From JBOHSA01 sp050732995 (lineage in GTDB: Bacteria > Gemmatimonadota > Gemmatimonadetes > Gemmatimonadales > GWC2-71-9), in assembly GCA_050732995.1 (NCBI GenBank), contig JBOHSA010000034.1:1-39161 (forward strand): a stretch of DNA of 39,161 nt, written 5' to 3'. Of the stretch, positions 18,898-27,509 are shown piece by piece. The notes under the pieces were generated by a model. It had not been told where the DNA came from, did no database searches, and saw nothing but the letters and a program-made list of their open reading frames with translations. Position 1 is the first letter of the stretch. Each line of letters starts with the position of its first letter. Made by a program: the position numbers and the translations under genes.

Positions 18898-19529
18898 AGC
18901 GACGGAAGGACGGAAGGACGGAATGTGGGCGCCGCGACTTCTTGGGCCTCGCCGCCGTGGGCTTCCTTTCCGTCATTCCATCCTTGCGCCGTCCTGCTGT
19001 CTTTGCCCAAGAGTCCACCCCTGGCCCGTCCGGCCGTCTCGTCGACCCGTCGCGCGCCGGCCGGCCGCGCGTCCCTACCACCGCCCGCGACACCGATGCG
19101 GCGATTCAGGCGATCGAAAAGCGGCTCCGGTGCACCTGTGGGTGCAACCTCGACATCTACACGTGCCGCACCACCGATTTCACGTGCGGGGTGAGTCCGG
19201 AGATGCATCGGCAGGTCGTGGCCCTGGCCGACGCGGGCAAGACCGGCGACGAGATCGTGGCCGACTTCGTGGCGCGGCACGGCGAGGCGATCCTGATGGC
19301 CCCCCCTCCGCGCGGGTTCAACCTCGCGGCCTATTTCGTTCCCTCGCTCGCCATCCTGGCTGCGGCGGCGGCCCTGGTGGTCGTCTTGCGTCGCTGGTCG
19401 CGGCGGGACGCGGCGATGGTGAGCGCCCCGGCTCCGGCCGCTCCCTCCCCCCTACTCGCGTCGGGCGCCGGCGCCTCCGCGGCCGAGTTGGAGCGCCTGC
19501 GGCGGGAACTGGATCGGTTCCCGGGGTGA
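18894..19529 (+). CDS. ccmH: CcmH-like thiol protein of cytochrome c maturation
   Basis: A 211-residue protein with an N-terminal Tat/Sec-like signal (RRDFLGLAAVGFLSV). The thiol motif is LRCTCGC (C80, C82, C84) in place of the classical LRCxxC, with further cysteines at 91 and 98. It is followed by the CcmH helical region (EMHRQVVALADAGKTGDEIVADFVARHGEAIL) and a membrane segment (about 145-165). CcmH normally keeps the CxxCH thiols of apocytochromes reduced for CcmF. It overlaps ccmF upstream (ATGA) and the next gene (GTGA). The first codons contain three copies of an 8-base repeat. Confidence 0.85.
   Translation: MKRRKDGRTECGRRDFLGLAAVGFLSVIPSLRRPAVFAQESTPGPSGRLVDPSRAGRPRVPTTARDTDAAIQAIEKRLRCTCGCNLDIYTCRTTDFTCGVSPEMHRQVVALADAGKTGDEIVADFVARHGEAILMAPPPRGFNLAAYFVPSLAILAAAAALVVVLRRWSRRDAAMVSAPAPAAPSPLLASGAGASAAELERLRRELDRFPG
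18901..18994. repeat. Purine-rich imperfect inverted repeat within the 5' end of ccmH
   Basis: Three tandem octamers GACGGAA(G/T) at 18901-18924 form the left arm (18908-18925). The right arm (18974-18994) is its imperfect reverse complement with one 3-base insertion and one mismatch. The loop encodes the core of the signal peptide. Related in composition and arrangement to the repeats at 19812-19902 and 30917-30988. Confidence 0.5.
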
Positions 19530-20053
19530 CGCTCCAGGTGCTCGAGCTGGTGCTCGGTGTCCTGCTGGCGACCGGCGCAGTGTACTTGGTCCTGCGTCCG
19601 ATCCTTCGCCCGGCACCCCCGGAAAGTGCCGGGGCCGCGGATCAGGCGCTGGACGAGGGGCAAGACCCCGAGGACGACCTCTCGCACCGGGCCGTCGCGC
19701 TGCGCGCCCTCACGGAGATCGAGTTCGACCGCGCGACCGGCAAGCTGTCGGATGCCGACTACGACGCCCTGCGGGCGAAGTACACGCTGGCGGCGCTGGA
19801 AGCACTGCGGGAAACGGGCAGCGGGACGCGGGAAGCGGAGCCTCAGCGGACACCCGGGCTTCCGCTTCCCGCGTCCCGCCGCCCGCTTCCCGTTTGTCCG
19901 CTCGACGGCCCCCGACCCGAGCCCGACGCCGAGTTCTGTTCGGCCTGCGGTCGCCGGCTTGGAGCGGCCCCCGGCTACTGCGCGCGTTGCGGCACGGCGC
20001 TTGAGGTCGACGCGCGCTACTGCGCCCGGTGCGGCGCGCGGGTGGCGGCTTAG
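19526..20053 (+). CDS. CcmI-like membrane protein fused to a double zinc ribbon
   Basis: A 175-residue protein. One N-terminal membrane segment (about 5-25) is followed by ALRALTEIEFDRATGKLSDADYDALRAKY, closely like the segment after the membrane helices in CcmI/CycH, an apocytochrome-binding factor. The C-terminal third carries four cysteine pairs or near pairs (FCSACG, YCARCG twice, plus VCPLDG), a zinc-ribbon pattern. A palindromic insert encodes the Pro/Arg-rich linker between the two parts. It starts at GTG 19526, overlapping ccmH (GTGA), and its TAG overlaps the TAA of the convergent kinase gene by 3 bases. The role in cytochrome maturation is inferred from the N-terminal part and position. 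Confidence 0.75.
   Translation: MTLQVLELVLGVLLATGAVYLVLRPILRPAPPESAGAADQALDEGQDPEDDLSHRAVALRALTEIEFDRATGKLSDADYDALRAKYTLAALEALRETGSGTREAEPQRTPGLPLPASRRPLPVCPLDGPRPEPDAEFCSACGRRLGAAPGYCARCGTALEVDARYCARCGARVAA
19812..19902. repeat. Long inverted repeat inside the CcmI-like gene
   Basis: A 19-base arm at 19821-19839 is perfectly complementary to 19861-19879. AAACGGG (19812-19818) also pairs with CCCGTTT (19889-19895), and AGCGGACA (19845-19852) with TGTCCGCT (19895-19902). The left arm is built of GCGGGAN-type heptamers. It lies in frame, between the membrane/CcmI-like part and the zinc ribbon. Confidence 0.85.
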
Positions 20054-23000
20054 GCGCGGGGCGCGCTTGCTCCTCGAACCGCACGCAAGTAATCAGTGAC
20101 CGCGTCGCTATCACGCACGAGCCGGTCGCGCAGGCCCCGGGCCTGCGGCACGTCCCGGGCTTTCCCGGCGGCCTCCAGCTGCTGCAGGACGGCCGCAAGT
20201 TCTTTGGCGCCGATCGTGGCCGCCGCCGACTTGTAGGCGTGCGCCTGGCGCTCGATGGCCGTGCCATCGCCGGCATCGATGGCTCCAGTGACGGCGGCGA
20301 GCCGGTCGGCCGCGCCGGAGAGAAACGTGTCCAGGATCGAGTCCACCGCGGCCTCGGCACCCGCGTCGCGCATGTCCCTCCGAAAGCCGTCGAGATCGAC
20401 CGGGGGTGCCGCGGCCGGCGCGGGCGGGTCTCGGGCGGGCGGACTTGGAGAAGCCGGGCTTGCGTCCCACCCCTCCACGGCCGCGAACAGGTCATGCGCC
20501 TTGAACGGTTTGGAGAGGTATCCGCTCATGCCCTCGGCCAGGCACCGCTCCCGCTCGCCGGAGAGAGCGTGCGCCGTGCACGCGACGATCGGGAGGGCGC
20601 TCCCCCCCGGTAGCGCGCGAATGGCTCGCGTGGCGGTGAACCCGTCCATCTCCGGCATCTGGACGTCCATGAGCACCACATCGTAGCGTCCGCGGCCGAC
20701 CGCTTCGACCGCTTCCCGCCCGGTGCTCACGACGGTCACGTCGTGGCCGCGCCGGCGCAGCATGGTGGAGGCCACCTCCTGGTTCACGGGGTTGTCCTCC
20801 GCCAAGAGCACGTGGAGCCGCCGGCGCGATTCCACGATGGCGTGCCGGGTGACGACCTCCGGAGCGCCGGCTACGGGCGGGCCCGTGAGCACGGCCGCGA
20901 CGGCCTCGGTCAGGTCGCTGCGCGAGACGGGCTTGGTGAGGTAGCCTTGCACGCCGAGCTCCCGGCACCGCTGGCCGTCGCCGCGGTGTCCCGCCGAGGT
21001 GAGGAGCATCAGGCGCACCGCATCGAATTCCGGGTCCCGCCGCAGGCGTTCGGCGAGCGCGAAGCCGTCCTCGTCCGGCATCTGCGCGTCGAGGATGGCG
21101 AGCGCGAAGGGCGCCTGGGCCGCGCGGCCGAGCCGCAGCGCCTCGAACCCGTCGGCGGCGCTCGGCGCTTCGGCCACCGCCATCCCCACCGCTTCGAGCA
21201 TCTCCCGGACGATCCGCCGGTTGGTGGCGTTGTCGTCCACCACGAGCACACGGCGGCCGGCGAGCTCGGCCCGCCCCGGGTGCGCGGCGGGCGCGGGAGC
21301 GCCGGACTCGACCGGCAGCGTGACGGTGAACGAGAACTCGCTCCCTTTCCCGAGCTCGCTTGCGGCCCGGAGCTCGCCACCCATCAGGGTGACCAACCGT
21401 CGGGCGATGGCCAGCCCCAGCCCCGTCCCGCCGTATCGCCGTGTCATCGACGCATCCGCCTGGCTGAACTCCTCGAAGATGGTCTCCAGCTTGTCCGCCG
21501 CGATCCCGATACCGGTGTCCCGGACGGCGATCCGCACATCGGTGCGGTCGTCGACGGTGCGCGCGCGCGCGACCGACACGACCACCTCGCCCTGCTCGGT
21601 GAACTTGAGCGCGTTGCTGATCAGATTCGTCAGGATCTGGCGCAGGCGCGTCGGGTCCCCGCGGACCTGGTGTGGGACGGCCGGGGCGAGGTCGGTCAGG
21701 AGCTCGATCCGCTTCACGCGCGCGCGCACCGCCAGCAGCTCCACCGTGGACTGCACCAGATGCCACAGGTCGAAGCGGATCCTCTCGAGGTCGAGGTGCT
21801 CGGCCTCGATCTTGGAGAAATCCAGAATGTCGTTGAGGAGCGTCAACAGCCCTTCCGCCGACGAGCGCATGAGCCCGAGCGAGTGCCGCTGCTCGGGCGC
21901 GAGCTCCGTTTCGAGCAGCAGCTCGGACAGGCCGAGGATCGCGTTCATCGGGGTCCGAATCTCGTGGCTCATGTTGGCGAGAAACGCGCTGCGCGCCTGA
22001 GTCGCGCGCTCCGCCGTGTCGCGCCCCTCCTGCAGCGCCTGGCGGGCGGCGGCCTGAACGCTGATGTCGCGCGCGATCATGGAGAAGCCCGAGATCAGAC
22101 CGCCGATGTCCCGGGTCAGCGAGACACTGAGCGACACCGGAATGGGGCGGCCGTCCTTATGCAGCCGCACGGTTTCGAAATGCTCCACGTGCTCGCGCCG
22201 CTGGATGCGGTCGAGGATGCCGGCCACTTCGGCCAAGCGGTCGGCCGGGACCAGCATTGCAGCTGGCCGGCCCTTTACCTCCCTGATCGCATAGCCGAAC
22301 GTCCGCTCGGCGGCGGCATTCCACGACACGATGGTGCCGTCGAGCGTCTGTCCAATGATCGCGTCCTCGGAGGATTCGACGATACTGGCGAGCTGCGTCA
22401 GCGCGTCCCGGGCCCGGCGCGAGTCGGTGATGTCTTCGTACATCACAAAGAGGCCCGCTTTGCCGGCCCCGCGGATCGGCCCGGCCAACGCCCGCACCGG
22501 GATATGCCGCCCGTCCTTCCGGCGGCGCTCCACCTCCTCCAGCACCGTCTGCCCCTTGCGGGCACGCCGGTCCATCTGCCCCGCCTTGGGAAGCTCGGAT
22601 TTTGGCACGATGAGCTCGTTGAGGTCCTGTCCCCGGATTTCCTCCGCCGAGAAGCCGAACAGCGTCTCGAACCGCGGATTCACGCCGGTGATACGGCCGC
22701 CGGCGTCCAACACGGTGATCGCCACCGGCGCGCTGGCGAACAACGCATCGAGGAAGGCGCGCTCGGTTCTGGCTTGGTCCTCGCCGATCGCCTGCTCCGC
22801 GGTGGCGCGGATCCGCTCGAGCAGCGTCCGGTGCGCCCGCCGATGAATCCGGAGCATGCTCCAGCCAAACAGGGTGATCAGGACCAGCGCGACCAGGCGG
22901 GGCCGGTCGACGCCGCCGACGAGCACACCAACCGGCAGCGGGCCAAGGGTCCCGGCGAGGAACCACTGGAAGCCGGGCCGATCCGCCACCAGATTCGCCA

Positions 23001-23481
23001 CCGCCCCGGCCACGACCCCACTCAAGACCACCAGAATCAACGCCGTGTACTGAAACGGCACGAGCGGCGCCACGACGGCGGCCCCCAGCCCCCAGGCCAC
23101 CCCGATGAGCGCGGCGGTCACGCGGGTGCCCTGCCGGACCCGATCGAGAGAGAGGGCCTGGCCCAGCGCCCGTCGGCGCCAGCGAGATCGCATCACGACG
23201 GGAACGAGCAGCGCGATGGCCCAGGCTCCGAGCACCGCCACCGCCACGGTACCCCAGAGCAGGGTTCCCACGACGGCAATCAACACGAGGTGCGCCAGCT
23301 CGGCCGTGGGCCGGCCCTCGAGGAGCTGCGCCACCAGGGCCCGGTCCACTTCGGACTCGATCCGGCGCGCCCGCTCGGCCTCCCGGTTCGGCTCCTCGGC
23401 CTGGGGCACGAGCAGTGATCTCCGCGCCTGGCCGGCGGCGTCCGGGAGGGACGGGGAAGGGGTGGGGCCCGCGAGGGACAT
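20050..23481 (-). CDS. Hybrid sensor histidine kinase with two receiver domains and an HPt domain
   Basis: A 1143-residue membrane kinase. About six membrane segments lie between 60 and 212. PAS domains follow at about 240-355 and 360-475. HisKA is at 495-565 (H506 in the MSHEIRTPMN box) and HATPase at 605-725 (NLISNALKF, DTGIGI, GGTGLGL). The first receiver domain is 744-865 (D798), the second 888-1005 (D939), and the C-terminal HPt domain carries H1081 (HAYKS). The BarA-like layout means an internal phosphorelay; an output regulator must be encoded elsewhere. ATG 23481 follows the binding-protein gene by 10 bases, suggesting cotranscription. Large open frames on the opposite strand here are shadows of the GC-rich code. 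Confidence 0.93.
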   Translation of the reverse strand: MSLAGPTPSPSLPDAAGQARRSLLVPQAEEPNREAERARRIESEVDRALVAQLLEGRPTAELAHLVLIAVVGTLLWGTVAVAVLGAWAIALLVPVVMRSRWRRRALGQALSLDRVRQGTRVTAALIGVAWGLGAAVVAPLVPFQYTALILVVLSGVVAGAVANLVADRPGFQWFLAGTLGPLPVGVLVGGVDRPRLVALVLITLFGWSMLRIHRRAHRTLLERIRATAEQAIGEDQARTERAFLDALFASAPVAITVLDAGGRITGVNPRFETLFGFSAEEIRGQDLNELIVPKSELPKAGQMDRRARKGQTVLEEVERRRKDGRHIPVRALAGPIRGAGKAGLFVMYEDITDSRRARDALTQLASIVESSEDAIIGQTLDGTIVSWNAAAERTFGYAIREVKGRPAAMLVPADRLAEVAGILDRIQRREHVEHFETVRLHKDGRPIPVSLSVSLTRDIGGLISGFSMIARDISVQAAARQALQEGRDTAERATQARSAFLANMSHEIRTPMNAILGLSELLLETELAPEQRHSLGLMRSSAEGLLTLLNDILDFSKIEAEHLDLERIRFDLWHLVQSTVELLAVRARVKRIELLTDLAPAVPHQVRGDPTRLRQILTNLISNALKFTEQGEVVVSVARARTVDDRTDVRIAVRDTGIGIAADKLETIFEEFSQADASMTRRYGGTGLGLAIARRLVTLMGGELRAASELGKGSEFSFTVTLPVESGAPAPAAHPGRAELAGRRVLVVDDNATNRRIVREMLEAVGMAVAEAPSAADGFEALRLGRAAQAPFALAILDAQMPDEDGFALAERLRRDPEFDAVRLMLLTSAGHRGDGQRCRELGVQGYLTKPVSRSDLTEAVAAVLTGPPVAGAPEVVTRHAIVESRRRLHVLLAEDNPVNQEVASTMLRRRGHDVTVVSTGREAVEAVGRGRYDVVLMDVQMPEMDGFTATRAIRALPGGSALPIVACTAHALSGERERCLAEGMSGYLSKPFKAHDLFAAVEGWDASPASPSPPARDPPAPAAAPPVDLDGFRRDMRDAGAEAAVDSILDTFLSGAADRLAAVTGAIDAGDGTAIERQAHAYKSAAATIGAKELAAVLQQLEAAGKARDVPQARGLRDRLVRDSDAVTDYLRAVRGASAPRA

Positions 23482-23491
23482 CCGTTGCTTT

Positions 23492-24451
23492 CTAGAGTGC
23501 CGGCCGCGACTCGCGCTCCACCAGCCCCACCCTCACCAGCACGAGCGGCGGCAGGGTCCCGCCCCGCAGGTGCGTGGCCACGGCCTCGATCGTCCGGCGG
23601 CCTATGGTCAACGGATCCTGGGCCGCATCCGCCACCAGCGCAGTTCCCCCGCTGATCGCCGTCCGGGCTTCGGGCGTGGCATCGTAGCCCACCACGATCA
23701 ACCCAGTACGCCGCGCTGTCTGGACCGCGGCGAGCGCGCCCAGCGCGCAGTCGTCGTTCGTGCAGAAGACCGCGTCGATCCGCTGGTCGGTCGCGAGCAG
23801 ATCGGCCATCCTCCGACGGGCGAGGTCCCGTTGCCCGCGCTCGACCGCCGGCCGGGCGACGATGCGGATATTGGGGTAGCGGGCCAGCGCTTCGAGGAAA
23901 CCGGCCACGCGGTCCCGCACGATCGGCTCGGTGGGTTGGTCGAGGATGACGACGTTCCCGCCGCCGTCCAGCCGCCGGGCGACGTACTCGCCCAGCGAGC
24001 GCCCCCCTTGCCGGTGATCGCTGACGACGTGCGTGACCACGCGCCCGGCGTCAGCCGGGATATCCGTCGTGAACACCGGGATCCGCGTGCGGTTCGCCGC
24101 CTCGACGGCGCTCCCGCTGCCGCGCGAGCTGACCGGGGCGAGGACGAGGGCATCCACGCGGCGCGCCAGGAGACTGTCCACCTGAGCCGTCTGTCGGGTG
24201 GCGTCGCCATCGGCCTGGGAAATGTGGAGCTCCAAGCCGAGGCTGTCCGCGGCGGCCTGCAGGCCGCGCGTCAGGTCCTGATAGAAGGCCGTGGCCGCCG
24301 TGGGGAGAGAAACGCCCACCCGAGGGGGTGCACGCTCACGGCCTCGACCGCATGCCGTGGCGCCGCTGGCCGCCAGCAGGAGCGCCGCGGTGGCGAGTCG
24401 GCCCGGGGTCCGGAAGATGGGTTCAGTGCCGCACGGCCGCGTACGAATCAC
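23492..24451 (-). CDS. Sugar-binding periplasmic lipoprotein (RbsB/LacI-type fold)
   Basis: A 319-residue type I periplasmic binding protein. The signal ends in a probable lipobox (SGATAC). The mature protein has VGVSLPTAATAFYQDLTRGL, VDALVLAPVSS, IPVFTTDIPA, IDAVFCTNDDCALGAL and GLIVVGYDATPEA, the standard sugar-binding fold. No ATG precedes the signal; GTG 24451 is chosen because a promoter-like TTGTCC-N16-TACATT ends 8 bases upstream (TTG 24487 would lie inside that promoter). No ABC transporter genes adjoin; instead a hybrid kinase follows 10 bases downstream, so it may serve as a ligand sensor. Confidence 0.82.
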   Translation of the reverse strand: MIRTRPCGTEPIFRTPGRLATAALLLAASGATACGRGRERAPPRVGVSLPTAATAFYQDLTRGLQAAADSLGLELHISQADGDATRQTAQVDSLLARRVDALVLAPVSSRGSGSAVEAANRTRIPVFTTDIPADAGRVVTHVVSDHRQGGRSLGEYVARRLDGGGNVVILDQPTEPIVRDRVAGFLEALARYPNIRIVARPAVERGQRDLARRRMADLLATDQRIDAVFCTNDDCALGALAAVQTARRTGLIVVGYDATPEARTAISGGTALVADAAQDPLTIGRRTIEAVATHLRGGTLPPLVLVRVGLVERESRPAL

Positions 24452-24459
24452 GCTGCGCG

Positions 24460-24487
24460 AATGTAGCTTCGGGTGGCCGGCGGACAA
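24460..24487 (-). promoter_or_regulatory. Promoter of the binding protein/kinase operon
   Basis: On the minus strand TTGTCC (24487-24482) and TACATT (24465-24460) are separated by 16 bases. The -10 ends 8 bases before GTG 24451 and there is no Shine-Dalgarno, so the mRNA would be nearly leaderless. Confidence 0.45.
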
Positions 24488-24504
24488 TCCCCCCGCCGCC
24501 GCTC

Positions 24505-24533
24505 TTGCATTTCGCGGCGGCGTGTCCTATCAG
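24505..24533 (+). promoter_or_regulatory. Promoter of the small outer-membrane protein gene
   Basis: TTGCAT (24505-24510), a 17-base spacer, then TATCAG (24528-24533). Unlike other promoters here it leaves a leader of about 25 bases with a Shine-Dalgarno (AGGAG, 24553-24557). Confidence 0.5.
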
Positions 24534-24563
24534 TGGCATCCCCTTTTGCGTGAGGAGCCCGGT

Positions 24564-25043
24564 GTGAAAGCGCTGACCTTGCGGGTTCTGCTGGTCGTGC
24601 TCGCTCTGACGCTGGTGGGTGAGAGTGCCGAGGCGCAGCGGCGCGCCCGGCGGCGGGCCGCCGCCGCGGCGGTCGGGCCGCGCTTCGGCCCGCACCTGGG
24701 GTACAACTTCGACGTGGACGAGCTGGTGCTCGGGGCCCAGTTCTCCTGGCCCATCACCCCGCGGGTCGAGTTGTATCCCACCTTCGACTACTACTTCGTC
24801 GATCCGGGCTCGCTCTGGAGCCTTAATCTCGACGTGAAGATCCGCCCACCCACCCGCTACGGCGCGTTCTATTTCGGCGGCGGCCTGAACTACAGCCGCG
24901 CGAGCGCCGGGTCCGAGACCGGGCTCAACCTGCTGGCGGGACTGGAAGGGCGGCGGGGGCGGACGGTGCCGTATGTCGAGGCGCGGCTGGTCCTGGGGGG
25001 CCTGGACGCGTTCCAGATCGTGGGCGGGTTCAGCTGGCGCTGA
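24564..25043 (+). CDS. Small outer-membrane beta-barrel-type protein
   Basis: A 159-residue protein. The signal peptide (VKALTLRVLLVVLALTLVGESAEA) is followed by a short Arg/Ala-rich stretch and then alternating hydrophobic strands with aromatic ends (LGYNFDVDELVLGAQFSW, LYPTFDYYFV, YGAFYFGGGLNY, YVEARLVLGG, FQIVGGFSW), ending in an aromatic-x-Arg-like terminus. This suits an eight-strand outer-membrane barrel. GTG 24564 is supported by AGGAG 6 bases upstream. Function unknown; it is divergent from the binding protein/kinase operon. Confidence 0.75.
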   Translation: MKALTLRVLLVVLALTLVGESAEAQRRARRRAAAAAVGPRFGPHLGYNFDVDELVLGAQFSWPITPRVELYPTFDYYFVDPGSLWSLNLDVKIRPPTRYGAFYFGGGLNYSRASAGSETGLNLLAGLEGRRGRTVPYVEARLVLGGLDAFQIVGGFSWR

Positions 25044-25052
25044 GCGCCGGCT
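25032..25052. terminator. Hairpin spanning the stop codons of two convergent genes
   Basis: AGCTGGCGC (25032-25040) pairs with GCGCCGGCT (25044-25052), one G-T pair included. The 3-base loop is the TGA stop of the plus-strand gene, and the minus-strand TAG begins at the edge of the stem. No T-run follows in either direction, so terminator function is uncertain. Confidence 0.4.
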
Positions 25053-26738
25053 AAAACTCGAAGCTCTCCATCTTCTTCAGGCCCACCCGCAGCGGGATGA
25101 CCGTGGCCGCCGTGCACAGAGCGGCGGCCAGGCCGAACGCGCCGATCATCCAGACGTCGATGCGCACCGGCTGGCCCGCGTTGACGCTCTGGAGATAGGC
25201 CATCACCGGCCGGGCCAGCACCACGATCACGGCGGCGAGGAGCGCGATCGTCGCCATCATGAACAGCAATCCGCCGAACGAGGTCGGGATCTGCGCGGCG
25301 TTCTCCGTTTCGAACTGGGGGTAGAGCGCCCCGAACCCCAACGCCAGCGCGCCGATCGCGAGCGTCAGCGCGCAGATCGTCGCCAAGCTCACCGTCATCA
25401 TGAACGGCGTCACTTTGAGGAGCAGGTTCGTCAGGCCGGTGAGCAGCAGGGCCAGCACGAGCAGCGGGACGGTGCCCACCCAGTACTTGGACCACAACAA
25501 CGTCCGCAGGTCGAGCGGCGACGACCGGAGCAGCCACATCTGCCTGCCTTCGAGCGACACCGCTGGGAAAATGAACCGGGCCGCGATCGAGGCGAGCACG
25601 AAGCCCGAGAGCCCGAGGTTCAGAAACGAGACGAGTGTCACATAGAAGAACGGCACCTGCTCGCCGCGGAACAGCGGCAGCGCCTTGATATTGAAGAGGT
25701 ACACGACCACGAGGACGGCCAGCAGGATCAGCTGGCTCCATTGCGTGGTATCCCGGAAGAACAGCTTGATGTCCTTGAGGACGAACTCCCGCTTCGCCAC
25801 CGGCAGCGGCCGGAGCAGGTGGCCGACCGTCCAGCGCCACAGCGTCCCCCGCACGAACCGCTCGGCGCCTTCCTGGGCCTTGGTGAAGCCCGGCGCGAAG
25901 AGCGCGCGATGCAGGAGGGCGCCCAGGGTCACGAACGCGGCCGCCGTGGACCAGAGGAGGAGCAGGGGGAAAGGGTCGGTGCTGCCGCGCAGGTAGTTCA
26001 TGATCGCGTCGGTCGCCCACTCGCTCGGGAGGAAGGGCGAGGTCGGCGTCCGCAGCACCGTGATGAAGTCGAGCAGGTTGCGGAACCCCTCGGGACGGGC
26101 GAGCTGCTCGGGGCGAATCAGCCGGAACAGGAGGATCACGCCCCCCGCCGCCCCGAGCGCGATAATCGAGAGCAGGTCCCGGGTGCGGCGGGCCGGGAAC
26201 ACGTTCACCAGGATCAGGGTGATCGCGCTGCCGACCACCGCCGGGAGCAGCAACAGGGGCAGGATGGTGAGCACCGCGTAGGGGAGGAAGAGCGGGCCAC
26301 CCCGGTAGATCACCCCGTAGGCGCTGAGGATCGGCACCGCCATCAACGCGACCATCCATGAGGAGTGCAACAGCGTCTCACCCAGCTTGGCGCAGTAGAG
26401 CCGCAACCAGTCCACCGGCGCCGAGACGAGGAGGTCGAGGTCTTTGGCGAGGAAGAAGCTCGACAGGGCCGTGACCACGTTCGACAGGATCAGAATGGAG
26501 ATGAACGACAGCAAGGCCAGGCCCAGGAGTTTCCCGGCGAGCAGGGGGCCCAGGTCTTCGACGCCGCGGAAGTACTTCAGGATCCGGTAGAGGATCAGGA
26601 AGACGCCGGACCAGAAGATGAGCCCTACCGCCGTGAGGATGAGCAGCTTCCCGCTGCCGCCGCTCGAGCGCTCCTCGCGCAGGCGCTGCAGCGCCGTGCG
26701 CCACTTGGGTTGCAGCACGTGCCACAGCGACGGCTGCG

Positions 26739-26742
<4 letters not shown>
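25051..26742 (-). CDS. ABC exporter permease (large ABC-2-like membrane protein)
   Basis: A 563-residue polytopic membrane protein with roughly a dozen hydrophobic segments (such as LLILTAVGLIFWSGVFLILY, LLGLALLSFISILILS, LTLAIGALALGFGALY). It fits the putative ABC exporter membrane family. GTG 26742 overlaps the stop of the ATPase gene as GTGA, which ties the two together. It ends with LRVGLKKMESFEF. It presumably forms the channel for the upstream ATPase; the exported compound is unknown. Confidence 0.82.

Positions 26743-27505
<763 letters not shown>

Positions 27506-27509
<4 letters not shown>

Noticed and set aside
20054..20066. GCGCG-GGG-CGCGC as a terminator between the convergent CcmI-like and kinase genes.
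   Set aside because: The stem is short, has no T-run and lies inside the kinase coding end; not enough to call.
20743..23418. An 891-codon open frame on the plus strand, antisense to the hybrid kinase gene.
   Set aside because: Its sequence is Arg/Pro/His-rich with no motifs, and the opposite strand encodes complete kinase domains; it is a by-product of GC-rich codon use.
24973..26361. A 462-codon plus-strand frame opposite the ABC permease.
   Set aside because: Composition is Gln/Arg/Glu/His-rich without domains; the minus-strand frame is a convincing membrane protein.
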